Below are positions 46,546-60,679 of a stretch of 64,000 nucleotides of DNA, in pieces. The stretch is taken from NCBI RefSeq assembly GCF_963924675.1, contig NC_089225.1, positions 106,654,313 through 106,718,312 of the forward strand, given 5' to 3'. The stretch is from Phocoena phocoena. Its lineage: Eukaryota > Chordata > Mammalia > Artiodactyla > Phocoenidae. Every line of letters begins with the position of its first letter. Within the stretch, counting starts at the first letter, position 1. The notes beneath the pieces were generated by a model. The model saw only the letters and a list, made by a program, of their open reading frames with translations, did not search any database and was not told the DNA's origin. The translations under genes were made by a program, and so were the position numbers.

Positions 46546-46837
46546 CATGACTCATTTATTTTGTGGGAAGTTTATACTTCTTAATCTTCCTCACCTATTT
46601 CACTCATCCCCCCCTCCACCGCCCTCCCCTCTGGCAATGACCTGTTTGTTCTCTGTATCTATGAGGCTGTTCCTATTTTGCTATGTTTGTTCACTTGTTT
46701 TGTTTTTTAAATTCCACATGTAAGTGAAATCACACAGTATTTGACTTCGTCTGACTTACTTCACTTAGCATAATACCCTCTAGGTCTACCCATGTTGTCT
46801 CAAATGGCAAGATTTCATTCTTTTTTATGGCTGAGTA

Positions 46838-46873
<36 letters not shown>

Positions 46874-47378
46874 CATTGTAATATATATAACGTAATATAT
46901 ATATAGGCCACATCTTCTTTATCCATTCATCTATCGATGAACACTTAGGTTGCTTCCGTATCTTGACTATTGTAAGTAATGCTGCAATGACCATGGTTGG
47001 GGGGGTGCAATATATCTTTTAGAATTACTGTTTTTATTTTCTTAGGAAAAATACCCAGAAGTGAAATTGCTGGGTCACATGGTAGTTATATTTTTAATTT
47101 TTTGAGGAACCTCCATGGTGTTCTCCACAGTGGCTGTACCAATTTGCATTCCCTCTAAGAGTGCACAAGTGTCCCCTTTTCTCCACATCCTCACCAACAC
47201 TTGTTCTTTGTTGTCTTTTTGATGTTAGCCATTCTGCCAGATGGGAGGTGATATCTCATTGTGGTGTTGATTTGCATCTCCCTGATGATTAGTGACGTTG
47301 AGCATCTCTACACGTGTCTGTTGACCATCTGCATGTCTTCTTTGGAAAAATGTCTATTCAGTTTCTCTGCCCGTTTTT

Positions 47379-47586
47379 GTTTGTTTGTTTGTTTGCTTGT
47401 TTTGGCTGCACCAGGTCTTAGCTGTGGCACACGGGATCTTCACTGCAGCATGCGGGATCTTTAGTTGTGGCATGTGGGAACTTAGTTGTGGCATGCATGT
47501 GAGATCTAGTTCCCTGACCAGGGATCGAACCCGGGCCCCCTGCATTGGGAGCACAGAGTCTTATCCACTGGACCACCAGGGAAATC
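47379..47586 (-). mobile_element. short tRNA-derived SINE, antisense, inside L1
   Basis: (GTTT)n run, 'ggctgcaccaggtcttagc', 'gttccctgaccagggatcg' and 'ccaccagggaaat'. TSDs TCTCTGCCCGTTTTT (47364-47378) and TCTCTGCCCATTTTT (47587-47601) lie in L1 ORF2 sequence. Confidence 0.9.
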
Positions 47587-48344
47587 TCTCTGCCCATTTT
47601 TTAATCAGGTTGTTTGGGTTTTTTGATGAGTTGTATGAGTTCTTTGTATATTTTGGATATTGACCCTTATCAGATATATCATTTGTAAATATCTTCTCCC
47701 ATTCAGTGGGCAGCTACTGATAGTTTCCTTTGCTGTGCAAGAGCTTTTAATTTGATATAATCCCATTTTATTTCTTCTTTTGTTTTCCTTACCTGAGGAA
47801 ACACATCCAAAAAAATATTGCTAAGACCAATGTCAAAGCGTGTACTGCTTATGTTTTCTTCCAGTTTTATGGTTTCAGGTCTTACACATAAGTCTTTATT
47901 CCATTTTGAGTTTATTTTTGTATATGATATTAAAAAGTAGTTCATTTGATTCTTTTGAATGTATCAATAGCTATCCAGTTTTCCCAACACCATTTATTGA
48001 AGAGGCTGTCTTTTCCCCATTGTATTTCTCCATTGCCTCCTTTGTTGTACATTAACTGAACATAGAAGTGTGCGTTCATTTCTGGTCTCTATTCTGTCCC
48101 AATGATCTATGTATCTGTTTTTGTGCCAGTACTACATTGTTTTGATGACTGTAGCTTTGTAATATAATTTGAAATCAGGGAGCATAATACCTCCAGGTTT
48201 GTCCTTCTTTCTCAAGATTGTTTTGGCTATTCAGGGTCTTTTGTGTCTCCATACAAATTTTAGAATTTTTTGTTCTAGTTCTGTGGAAAATGCCATTAGT
48301 ATTTTGATAGGGATTACATTGAATCTCTAGATTGCCTTGTGTAA

Positions 48345-49931
<1,587 letters not shown>

Positions 49932-51270
49932 TATGCTGAATTTTTTGCTTTAGCATAATTATTGAAACTTTCAACCATCTCCAGAGTGACCTTTTCTCCT
50001 AGAGCTGCAACAAGTCCATGGCAAAAAGAAGCTGTATTTTTTTTTTTCACAAAAGGGAAGAGCAAATCATTGGTAACTTCAAACATTTGGACTCAATTTT
50101 ATACATTCAGAAATGCTAAAAATCATTGTTTTGATAAGCTCATACAGTTTTGAAAAGGCAATAAAATTATATCTTTTCTTATTAGTCCTTTCTACAAATC
50201 TCTGCCTAGAATCCTAAATCTGAAAAGATGTACTTGCTGAACTAAATTTGCTTTGTGTGAATTATAAATCTTTGATCTTTATTTTGGTTGGTTCAAGTTT
50301 ATGCCAGTTCCTTTATACTTAAATCTCTTTTTCTTAAAAACAAAATGATTGGAAAACCTAGAAACTTAAATTATTTATGTATTTTGAATGTCTTTTTAAA
50401 CTTCTTAAAATTTCCTTGTAGGACCATTCATGGAGAATCATTGCATGAAAACATAATCTTACAGCAGCCAAATAGGTATAAGGTCTATAATCTTTTTTAA
50501 AGCTGAATAAGAATGAACATAAGCGGCAGAACTTCAAGGCATGTGAATACCCTAGTCCACTCATATGATTTTTGTGTAAGGAAGAGTGATAAAATAATAT
50601 TTATTTCAGTGAGCACTTCTCCATTTGTCTTGTACTGTTATTTGGTTCCCAGGATGACACACTGATAGTCAGTATATTACTGTTAAATTATCAACACAAG
50701 GCAACTTATTTGAAAAATTCTGTTTATTGTCATTGCTTTGAAAAGCACCAGGAAACAAAACCCTTTTACTTGTATCAGTTTCTGAAGAGCATCTCTCTTC
50801 TCTTTGTCCTTTGTTTCCTACTTGAATCAGACTTCCATTTTAATCAGGAAGGCTTCTGGGGACCATTCTTGGTTATCTGAAATTTCTTAATTACATGAAG
50901 TAGGTTGATCATGGGTGAATGGCGTTCTCGCTTCCCCCTCACTTTTAATTTATTTGACCCTGCAATTCTCAATTTAGGCAGCAGAAAGCTAGGAGAATAG
51001 TATATATTAATAGTAGTATATATTAATTTTATATATTTGGTACTATAAATGAAAGGCCCAATTTACAAACATGTACATTCATATTTTCTCTTTCCCCCAA
51101 CGTAGAAACACATTATGATATAGAAAATTTGATTTATAATATTGATAGCATGTTTTTATTTTACTGAAGCCATTTTTTGTAATCAACTATCTTTTCTGAT
51201 TTGTGTGATTAGGACTTAGAAAAATATTTATTAGTTGAAGTTATTCTTATCATTTTTCAATTTAGTTCTT

Positions 51271-51368
51271 TTTTTTTTAATATCTTTGTTGGAGTGTACT
51301 GGCTTTGCAATGGTGTGTTAGTTTCTGTTTTATAACGGGGTTAATCAGCTATACATATATCCCCATAT
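51271..51368 (-). mobile_element. small L1 3' end inside the retrocopy 3' UTR
   Basis: Minus strand reads 'ggggatatatgtatagctg', 'aacagaaactaacacaccat' and 'ccaacaaagatattaaaa', an artiodactyl-type L1 3' terminus with A-tail. TSDs TCAATTTAGTTCTT (51257-51270) and TCAATTGAGTTCTT (51369-51382) differ at one base. Confidence 0.88.
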
Positions 51369-51883
51369 TCAATTGAGTTCTTAAACTCAAGTTTTATTTC
51401 TAGTAATTTGTTATAAATTGCCAACATTTTAATGGAAATGTAGTGACATAATAGACATTTACTTTATTTGAAACTACCTCTCATATTTTCCGAACCAGAG
51501 AGAAATGTTGGACTTGTGTTTGTGAAACATATCCTAACATATAGTTTTCATTATATTAATTATACCTGATAAATGTCTCAGTGTTTTTATAATACATATG
51601 ATAAGAATGGGACTCTATCTTCAGGGTGTTTGTATTTTGAATAATACACAAATGACAATATTAAGGAACATGATTAGCTCTTTTTTCACTTGTAAAATTA
51701 TGGAATGAGTAAAATTTCAGCTACTGAAAAATATTCATTGTTCATTATGAATTTAAATTGTTTGCTTTTTAACATTTGTAAGGAATGAATGTGATTTATC
51801 TGTGTATCTTGTATCTTTTGAAAAGAGTCTGGAGTTGAATATAGTTTATTTCTGGCATTACTGCATATTTACTTTCTGTTTAT

Positions 51884-51889
51884 ATTAAA
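51884..51889 (+). promoter_or_regulatory. ATTAAA polyadenylation signal carried by the retrocopy
   Basis: Lies 10 bases before the A-tract that starts at 51899, the normal spacing for the signal used in the parent transcript. Confidence 0.85.
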
Positions 51890-51909
51890 ATGTTTTTGAA
51901 AAAAAAAAA

Positions 51910-51925
51910 AACAATATTAATTCTT
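51910..51925. repeat. right target-site duplication of the SLC25A24 retrocopy
   Basis: AACAATATTAATTCTT, matching 48357-48372 exactly, directly after the A-tail. Confidence 0.97.
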
Positions 51926-54038
51926 TTGATCTGTGAGCACAGTGTATCTTTCCATTTGTTTGTGTCATCTTCAATATCTTTCATTAAGCTCTTATAGTTT
52001 TCCAAGTAAAGATCTTTTACCTCCTTGGTTAGATTTATTCCTAGGTATTTTATTCTTATTGATGCAATTGCAAATTGGATTGTTTCCTTAATTTCTTTTT
52101 CTGATAGTTTGTTGTTCATGTATAGCAATGCAACAGATTTCTGTATATTAATTTCGTACCCTGCAACTTTACTGAATTCATTTATTAGTTCTTTTTTTAA
52201 TAAATGTATTTTATCTATTTATTTTTGGCTGCGTTGGGTTTTCTTTGCTGTGTGTGGGCTTTTCTCTAGTTGCAGCGAGCAGGGGCTGCTCTTCATTGTG
52301 GTGCGTGGGCTTGTCACTGCAGTGGTTTCTTTTGTTGCAGAGCACAGGCTCTAGGTGCACGGGCTTCAGTGGTTATGCCATGCGGGCTCAGTAGTTGTAG
52401 CCCACAGGCTCTAGAGCACAGGCTCAGTAGTTGTGGCGCGTGGGCTTAGTTGCTCCGTGGCATGTGTTCTCTCTCTTTTCTCCTTCTGGGACACCTATAT
52501 TGTGAATGTTAGTATGCCTGATGTTGTCCTAGAGGTCTCTTACACTGTCCTCATTTTTTTTAATTCTTTTTTCTGTTCAGCTTGGGTGACATTCACTACT
52601 CTGTCTTCCAGTTCACAGATCCATTCCAATGTATCATCTAATCTACTCTTGACTCCTTCTAGTGTTTGTTGTTGTTGTTTTTTTAGTTTTTGTATTCAGC
52701 TCTGTTTGATTCTTCTTCATTAAACTTCTCGCTGTGTTCATCCAGTCTTCTGAGTTCATTGAGCGCCTTTATGATCATTACCTTGAATTCTTTATTGGGT
52801 AGATCGCTTATCCTCACTCTTCTTAGTTCTTCTTCTGGGTTTTATCTTGTTCCTTCATTTGGAACATATTCCTCTGTCACCTCATTTGACCTAATTTCCT
52901 GTTTTTATTTTTATGTATTAGGTAGGTCGGTTATGTTCCCCAATGTTGGAGAAGTGGCCTTATGTAGGAGTCATCTTTTGAGGCCCAGCAGCACACTGCC
53001 CTCTGGTCAGCAGACTTATATGTGCTAGTGGTGTCCCCTATGTGGGCTGTATGGGCCCTTCTGTTGTGGCAGGGCTGACTACTGTGGGCCTGGTGGCAGG
53101 TGGGGCTGGCCCCAAGCCCAGTTGGCTGCCAGGCCCTACCTCATGCGGCAGTTGCTGGTGGGCTGCTAGGCTGAGTCCTGGTGCAGCTGGCTGTGGGGCC
53201 TGGAGGATCCCGGGGCTGGTGCTGGCCTGCTGGTGGGCAATGCCAGGTCCTGCGGAGGCTGGTTAAGGGGCTGGTGGGTCCACAGCTGGTACAGTCCTGC
53301 TGGTGGGTGAGGCTGGATCTCCAGGAGGCTGGCTGACTGGACATGGGGGTTCCCAGGACTGGTGCCAACTGGCTGGTGGGCAGGGAGGCCCCCTGTGGTA
53401 ATAGGCTAGAGGGAGGACTCCAAAACAGCCCTTTGCACTAGCATCCTCATGGTAGATTGAGCTCCCCAAAATGGCCCTTGCCAGCATCTATGTCCCTAGG
53501 GGGAGTCCCAGTCCCAGTTGCCTCCTGCTTCACCAAGATCAATAAGTGAGTGTGACTCAGGCTCCTTTCAAACTACTCCCTCTGCTGGGTCTCAGAGCAT
53601 GTGGGATTTTGTGTGCACCCTTTAAGAGCAGAGTCTCTGTTTTCTACAGCCTCCCAGCTCTCCCATACACAAGCCCTGCTGGCCTTCAAGCCAGTCATTC
53701 TTGGGACTCATCTTCCCAATTCAGGACCCCTGGGCTGGGGAGGCTGATGTGGGGCTTGAATGCCTCACTCCTTGAGAAGAACCTCTGCAATTGTAATTAT
53801 CCTCCTGTTTGTGGGTCACCTATCTGGGGATGTGGGTCTTGACTATACAATGTCTCTGCTCCGCCTACCTACCTTGTTGTCGTTCCTTCTTTATATCTTT
53901 AGTTGTGAAAAATCTTTTCTGCTAGTCTTCAGGTCATTCTCATTGATACTTTCTCTGTAAATAGTGGTAATTTTGGTGTGTCTGTGGGAGGAAGTGAGCT
54001 CAGGGTCTTCCTGCTCCACCATTTTGGCCACTCCCTCC
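51926..54038 (-). mobile_element. L1, antisense: ORF2 middle, then 5' region
   Basis: Continuation of the L1 left of the retrocopy. Minus-strand ORF2 fragments include [15 protein letters not shown] and [17 protein letters not shown] (51940-52070). After a SINE (about 52190-52468) the sequence jumps to an L1 5' region, ending in 'ctccaccattttggccactcc' at about 54035. The N-terminal part of ORF2 and most of ORF1 are absent, so the element is internally deleted. Confidence 0.85.
52190..52468 (-). mobile_element. CHR-type SINE, antisense, truncated at its head
   Basis: Tail side reads 'tttatttttggctgcgttgg', 'ctcttcattgtggtgcgtgg' and 'gcagagcacaggctctagg'. It stops at 'gctccgtggcatgtg' without the tRNA-like head. 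The missing head coincides with the L1 deletion junction. Confidence 0.85.
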
Positions 54039-54053
54039 ATAATTATTATTTTT

Positions 54054-54172
54054 TCTTTTTTTGGCCACTCCACGTGGCATGCAGGATCTTAGTTCCCTCA
54101 CCAGGGATCAAACCCATGCCCCCTGCAGTGGAAGCACCGAGTCCTAACCATTGGACTGCCAGGGAATTCCCA
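54054..54172 (-). mobile_element. short tRNA-derived SINE, antisense
   Basis: 'ggccactccacgtggcatg', 'agttccctcaccagggatc' and 'actgccagggaattccc'. TSDs ATAATTATTATTTTT (54039-54053) and ATAATTATAATTTTT (54173-54187), one mismatch. Confidence 0.9.
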
Positions 54173-54421
54173 ATAATTATAATTTTTAAACCACGAATTC
54201 TATTAAGTGGGTATACCAGCATTTATTTAACCATTCTCCAATTGTGGATCATTTGGGCAGTTTTTCCTTCTTTGGGGATTATTGTTTTAAAATATATCCC
54301 CCAAGGGGAATCATGGTGTCAAAGGGCATTAATGTTTTTATGGCCCTTGCTATATATTTTTAGATACCCCTTTCTAAAGGGGAAGGGGGAGGAGGCTGGT
54401 ATCAATCCCCCCTGCCTGGAT

Positions 54422-54894
54422 CGGTGGTTCTCAAAGTGTGGTCCAAGCACCCCTTGGGGAGAGGGTTCCTGGGACACTTAGGGAACCCACAAAGTCAAAC
54501 CATTTTTATAATATTACTAAGATGTTATTAACCTTTTCCACACACTTCGTCTCATGAGTGTACAGTGGGCTTTTCCAGAGGCTGCAAGATGTGTGATATC
54601 ACAACAGACTGAATGCAGAAGCAGAAAGGAAAAGTCAACCATCTTTTATTAAGTCAGATATCAGAGAGATTTAGGAACCTGTAAAAATAATACCTCTCTT
54701 CTCACTAATTATTTTGTTTTGGAAAATAAAATTATTTTTCATAAAAATGTTTTGTAAATATTTTAAATTTTTGTTTTAATTTCTAACATCAAAAATACTG
54801 ATAGACATAATCTACATAAATGAAAGCTTTGGGGGGTCCTTAATACTTTTTAATAATGTGAAGTTTTCCTGAGATCATAATTTGAGAACCGCTG
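54422..54894. mobile_element. hAT-type non-autonomous DNA transposon
   Basis: Terminal inverted repeats CGGTGGTTCTCAAA (54422-54435) and TTTGAGAACCGCTG (54881-54894). Internal text such as 'aacagactgaatgcagaagcag' and 'cttttattaagtcagatatc' resembles the 3' end of a hAT (Charlie-like) transposase gene, leaving only the ends of the parent element. Flanking octamers (gcctggat / acctggac) are a plausible decayed 8-bp TSD. Confidence 0.8.
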
Positions 54895-56430
54895 ACCTGG
54901 ACATGATATGGCAGAGTGCAGGGTCAGCTGAGTGGGGCTCATTTCAACCAACACCTACTAGCCTGTATCCCAGGCAAGGCACCTGGGACGACATGCAAAG
55001 AAATGCTACATTCTTTTCTTTTTATCTCTTCTTCCCCACTTTTATTTCTTCTGCTCTTCCCTTTCCCTCTTCTCAGTTTTCCTCTTGTTTTTCTCCTTTC
55101 CCCTCCCCCAGCCTCAATTCTCATAACAAAAGTCACACAGATAACAACACCTTCCCTTTTTCATATGAACTGAAATTTTTTCTTACATCTAAATAAAGAT
55201 TTAGTGACATTTGAAATAGGCTTTTCGTTATTACTCATCCCATTCAAAAATGTAATGTGTATATTTTTAAAACACCTCTTCACATGTAATCAAAGAACTG
55301 AAAATGAAACTTTTTTCCCTATCAAATTGGCAGGGATTTATTAAATGACAATCCTTAGTGCTGGCAGAAGTCTAGGGAAAAGGACACCTTCATGCAGTTT
55401 CTAGAAGGCAATTTGGCAGTACCGATCCAGAACCTTAAAAATAGCTTACCCTTTGACTCAGAGGAACATAAATGTTTATCAGGTCTGCTTTGTGCCACTT
55501 GCAACTTGGAGTTTCCTGAGATCCTGAGAATTGAGAGTGTAGGAAGGAACTTTTTTCCCCTTTTATTCTACCCAGAGAAAATTAAATTAGGGAGGGAGGG
55601 GCTTTCTAGACTTCAGGTAGAAACAACATGATCAAAGGCAAATCTTCCAGCAGGCCAGGGTCTTCTGGAGAGCAGGGAGCCTGAGGAAGCCACCACTTGG
55701 GTGCCGGGAGCTGGCAAATCTGGTGACCGCTTTGACTGTTCTCCATATCGGAATGCTTTCCTGCTATTCTCAAGCCTTTAGTAATATATGATTAAAAGGT
55801 ACATCCTGGGCTTAGCTATGAGATCCAGAAGTCATCTGGAGTCTCACCACCCCTTGAGCTCTAGACGAGACTGGCTCACCTGGACCTCAAGGGGCTGGAG
55901 AAGGACAAAGCCCTCCCTCCCTGGGATGTCCTGTTCCATGGATGAAGAATAGCCAAAGCCCTCCCAAGTTTTCTAGGAGCTCCCAGGGCAGGGCTGGCTG
56001 ACATCTCCATGGTGCCCTCTGGCCACCATGCTGTCAGCCTCTTCCTAGAGTTCCAGCAAGCCCCCCTGCCCACAGGCAGTCATGAGTTTCCTGGGAATTT
56101 TTTAAAATCTGGGTGAGGCAGAGAGACAAGAGGATTCATGTCACAAAACACAAACTTCAGCTTAACCACAGCTAAAATGACCCGCAGCCACCCTGTCCCT
56201 GGGGAGCAGCCTCAGGCTTGCCTCCACACAGACCCCAGCCTCTTGCTGGCAGGCTCCTCTCACTGCCTTCCCGACCTTTCTCTCTCTCCACCCTTACCTC
56301 CCACAGAACACTTGAAGCCTCTGAGTTGTGGCACAAGTTCACTCTGACACCCACACCCTTAAGTCCCACCTTCTGCCCTAACAGTTGTCGAGATGTTTCC
56401 TCGGCTAAGAGGACTTCTGGTGTCAGTTGT
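54895..56430. other. non-coding stretch
   Basis: A CT-rich patch lies at about 55010-55110. No gene or confident repeat recognised. Confidence 0.4.
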
Positions 56431-56443
56431 TACAGTGATTTTT

Positions 56444-56657
56444 GTTTGTTTGTTTTTGTTTTTGTGGTACGCGGGCCTCTCACTGTTGTGGCCTCTCCCG
56501 TCGCGGAGCACAGGCTCCGGACGCGCAGGCTCAGCAGCCATGGCTCACGGGCCCATCCGCTCCGCGGCATGTGGGATCCTCCCGGACCGGGGCACGAACC
56601 CGTGTCCCCTGCATCGGCAGGCGGACCCTCAACCACTGCGCCACCAGGGAAGCCCCC
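56444..56657 (-). mobile_element. CHR-type SINE, antisense
   Basis: (GTTT)n/T tail, 'gtggtacgcgggcctctcac', ending 'caccagggaagcccc'. Perfect TSDs TACAGTGATTTTT lie at 56431-56443 and 56658-56670. Confidence 0.95.
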
Positions 56658-56874
56658 TACAGTGATTTTTTTCATCCTGTTTCAACTGGGCTTTGGAGAA
56701 TTGGGGTAAAGCCTGGGTCCACACTTGGGGTGCAGTGGCTTGGGGAGAATGTGCACCCCACAGAAGCTGGTTCTGAGGTGGCCAGAGGTGAGGAGGGAGA
56801 CACTATGACTAAGGTAACCAGGGGCAACCAGGAAGGTTTTGTGGATCCTGGAGCCTTCCTCAGGCCTTCCGGGA

Positions 56875-57722
56875 TAATGGACCCCCCAATGATGTCCACA
56901 TACTAGTCCCCAGAACCTGTGAATGTTAAGGGACATGGCAAGGGGAATTAAGGTTACAGATGGAATTAAGCTTGCTAATCAACTGCCCTAAAAATAGGGA
57001 GATTATCCTGGATTATCCAGATGGGCCCAATGTAATCACAAGAGTTCTTAAAAGTAGAAGGGGGAGGCAGGAAAGAAAGCCAGGGGGATGTGATGGGAGA
57101 AGGGCTCAAGACACTGTTGCTGGCTTTAAACATGAAGGAAGGGGCCACGAGCCAAGGACTGTGGGGAGAGCAGCCTCGAGAAGCTGGAAAAGTCAAAGAA
57201 ACAGGTTGTCCCCTGGAGCCTCCAGAAGGAATGCAGCCTTGCCACCATCTTGATTTTAGTCCAGTGAGACCTGTGTTGGACTTCCAAACTACAGAACTGG
57301 AAGATAATTAATGTGTGTGTGGTTTTTTTTTTTTTTAAGAAGATGTTAGGGGTAGGAGTTTATTAATTAATTTATTTATTTTTGCTGTGTTGGGTCTTCG
57401 TTTCTGTGTGAGGGCTTTCTGTAGTTGTGGCAAGTGGGGGCCACTCTTCATCGCGGTGTGCGGGCCTCTCACTATCGTGGCCTCTCTTGTTGCAGAGCAC
57501 AGGCTCCAGACGCGCAGGCTCAGTAGTTGTGGCTCACGGGCCTAGTTGCTCCGTGGCATGTGGGATCCTCCCAGACCAGGGCTCGAACCTGTGTCCCCTG
57601 CATTAGCAGGCAGATTCTCAACCACTGCACCACCAGGGAAGCCCCTGTGTGTTGTTTTAAACCACTCAATACATGGTCCTTTGTTAGAGCAGCCACAGGA
57701 AACTAATAGACCTTCCCAGACA
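56875..57722 (+). repeat. ancient LTR (MaLR-like), split by a SINE
   Basis: Colinear with a common ancient mammalian LTR: 'taatggaccccccaatgatg', 'gaacctgtgaatgttaaggg', 'gggagattatcctggattatcc', 'gggcccaatgtaatcacaag', 'agaagctggaaaagtcaaag', 'gcctccagaaggaatgcag', 'accatcttgattttagtcc', then after the SINE 'gttgttttaaaccactcaat' and 'cacaggaaactaatag'. The exact family name is uncertain. Confidence 0.7.
57323..57644 (-). mobile_element. CHR-type SINE, long subfamily, antisense
   Basis: T-run and (ATTT)n, 'tgctgtgttgggtcttcgtt', 'cactcttcatcgcggtgtgc', ending 'caccagggaagcccc'. Flanking 'tgtgtgtgtggtt' and 'tgtgtgttgtttt' are copies of the LTR's poly(A)-region sequence. Confidence 0.92.
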
Positions 57723-59239
57723 CTATCAGGAGAAGAGAACCTGGTAAAAGTCTGCACATCCTGGGTCCCTGGGATGGTAATGAGGGCATTATGAGGCAGG
57801 ATCATCCAGGAATCCATAGATGCTGGAAACATCCAGGATACGTATACCCAGAAGACACCTTGACAAAGACCACCGCCGTGAAAAGTGTGACTTTGCATAG
57901 GACCAGGAAGAACGGGCTGGCAGTCCCCCGGGTCTCCTGGAACCATTTCCCCCCGGGGAATTCCCTGGGCGGGTCCTTGGTTTGGAGGCTTAGAGATCTG
58001 TTGGGTGGGTCTCATGGAGTGTTCTCATATTAGCCAAGCTCATTCTGAGAACCACAGCTCCCGGGGCTGCATGCCACTAGCTTCTGATGATCAGGACCTT
58101 ATGTCTCTCAAACCACGATACCTAGGAAGCCAAATCATAACTGGAAGACTTCTGAGCAGGTTCTGTGACTCGAATGTTTCACAGCCCCTGCTACACAGCC
58201 CCACAGTCGTACTCACAATAGCTGCCCCTAGCACCAGGTAGGCTGTGTGCATCCTTGCACCTGGTTCCCCCAACCCCACCCCCCGACAGAGTGTTGACAG
58301 CTCTGCCAAGGCCTCATCCTTCACAGTCTTCTTTTTAGTCTTTCCACAGTGACAACAAAGTCCTTGCTCTGGCTCGGGAGCCCTTCTTTCTCCTGAAACG
58401 GACTTGGCTTTAATCTCTTATGGTCCATTATCTGTTGATTCTCATACTTAGCTTTCAGACAACAGTCTTCCCTTTTTCCCACATCACTGGCAGAAGCCTC
58501 CTGGTAGTTTCTGTGCACAGACAACATCTCTCAACCTATTTGTTCTTGAGACAAAAAAAAAAAAAAAAAAAAATCCTTGGAGATGGGGGTGCATCTGTGG
58601 CTAGGCTGGACCCTGAAATGGCTCTGGGTACCTGTCTGGGAGGCAGGCTTTAGTTTTTCATCTTTATCCCAGCAAACTGTGATTACCTAGCTCCTCATAC
58701 CCAGGGTACACCTACTCTGTTTGGAAGCCTCTTTAACTTGAAGACCAGCTGCTCCCTTTCCATTTTACTCTCAAAATTTGTAAACCTCAGATTCTCTGTA
58801 GCTTCTGGGGCTCTTTGTATCATATTTGGCATCCTTTCCAACTTCCCAACAGAAAGACAACCACGAGACCTCTCCCACACCCACCTTTCACCACTAAGCA
58901 GCTGTCTGACCTTTGGTAAAGCGCTTAGTTCCTCTAAGCCTCATTCTCTAATCCTACAAGTATTTATTGAGCACCAGCTAAGTGCCAGTGGCTTAGGAAA
59001 GTTTCTAGAAATGTAGCAGTAAACCAAAATCCCTGCCCTCAGGAGCTTGCATTCTAGTGGGACGAGAGAGGCAGCAAACAGATAACTAACATACATCGAA
59101 TGTCAGGTGGTGACAAGTATCAAGGAGAAAACTAAGGCAGGGAAGAGGGATTGGGAGCGACAGGGACAGGGGAAGTGCTGAAATTTGAAATCCAGTGACC
59201 AGAAAATCCTCAGTATGGACTGAGAAGGTGAGCAAAGCC
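57723..59239. other. non-coding stretch with ancient repeat remnants
   Basis: An A-run of about 20 lies at 58553-58573. A 'caagtatttattgagcaccagc ... ccctgccctcaggagcttgc' block (about 58958-59095) is an ancient interspersed repeat of uncertain class. No gene supported. Confidence 0.45.
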
Positions 59240-59640
59240 CTGAAGAGGATGAATCATTTCCTTGTTTGCAACATAGGGATGATAATAAAGTATTTCGCTC
59301 ATCAAATTGCTGTGAGGGGCTTCCCTGGTGGCGCAGTGGTTGAGAGTCCGCCTGCCGATGCAGGGGACGCGGGTTCGTGCCCTGGTCCGGGAAGATCCCA
59401 CATGTTGTGGAGTGGCTGGGCCCGTGAGCCATGGCCGCTGAGCCTGTGCATCCAGAGCCTGTGCTCCGCAACGGGAGAGGCCACAATAGTGAGAGGCCCG
59501 CGTACCGCAAAAAATAATAATAAATAAAAATAAAAAATAAACAAATTGCTGTGAGGATTATATGAGTTAATACATACAAAGCACTTAGATCACTGTCTGG
59601 CCCATTGTAAGTGCTTAATAAATATTAGTTATTGTTATAA
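59240..59640 (+). repeat. MIR, split by a SINE
   Basis: Left part 'catttccttgtttgcaaca' and 'gggatgataataaagtattt'. The right part (59557-59640) has 'attatatgagttaatacata', 'aagcacttagatcactgtctgg' and 'aagtgcttaataaatattag'. The two halves join exactly once the SINE and one TSD copy are removed. Confidence 0.85.
59318..59541 (+). mobile_element. CHR-type SINE inserted in a MIR
   Basis: Standard plus-strand element with an (AATA)n-type tail. Perfect TSDs CAAATTGCTGTGAGG at 59303-59317 and 59542-59556. Confidence 0.95.
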
Positions 59641-60679
59641 TCATTACTTTAATAAATGTTTTTTTGAAGGCTTTATGTTTTTCAAACATCCAATTTAGTT
59701 TGTGATGGGAATTCAAAGATGACAAAGGGAGATGCATGCCATTATACTCTTTCAAAAAATCAAAACAGAGACATCTCTAATCAATTCCTACCCTCTTCCT
59801 CCCTGAACCAGGAATCCTTCTTAACATAGTCCTCTGGGCAGTCCACAGTAAACAACTGGAATTGACAGGTGAAAAGAAACTTATGGGCCATCCCCTGATG
59901 CAATTGCAGTTAGTGACAAATTCATCTTTTGAAATTCCCCCAGTATTCTTATCCATTTACTATGTGACGGTAATATCCTCTCTCCCCAAGAGCTGGCATC
60001 CCAACTCATTCATCTTTTCTATGCAATAATAATCTCCATCTGCTTTGAGTGGCAAAGAAAAAATGAATTCACAGTCCACTATTGAGATTATATAAAAAAA
60101 TACAAACCACACTGCACTGTAATTTGTCTAATGATTCCCTGTTATTTCTTTAGGGATCATCCAGTATAAAGATCTTAACTTCCTATTATCTGTGTTTCCT
60201 TGATATGATAACAGGTCTGAGTCCTTGTCATGAACATGTGTGACAATGGATCAGATGTTCTTAGAAAAGAAAGTGGTTTTCACCCAGACTCCTTGTTCTC
60301 CCTACAAAACTGTAAAACCCCCACAACCTAAACACAGGCTCTTTTTCACTGTGCTTTCTCTTGGGCCTGTTCAAGATAGTCCCAGTATCTAAATTTAGTA
60401 GCATATTAATGGCGTCACTACTCACAGGCCTATTAAAGGTCAGTTCAATGGAAATTTTCTTAGAACTGTAAAGCAAAACCAAATACAATGCAAGTGTAAA
60501 GAATGAGCATACTTCCCCTAGGTAGACCAGATGTCCATAACGGAGGCATACGGTAAAATGCAGCCAGAATAGATTATGCCAATGTCTTTAAGCCAGAGGC
60601 TCTCTAATTCTCCTAACAAGGGAGTCCCAAAATCTAGGCCGGTGGGGGGGGTCTTGTTTTAGCATTCATCTGAAAGCTG
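59641..60679. other. AT-rich non-coding stretch
   Basis: No gene or confident repeat recognised. Confidence 0.4.

Noticed and set aside
53042..53266. Glycine-rich open frames at 53.0-53.5 kb
   Set aside because: They lie in an L1 5' region read antisense.
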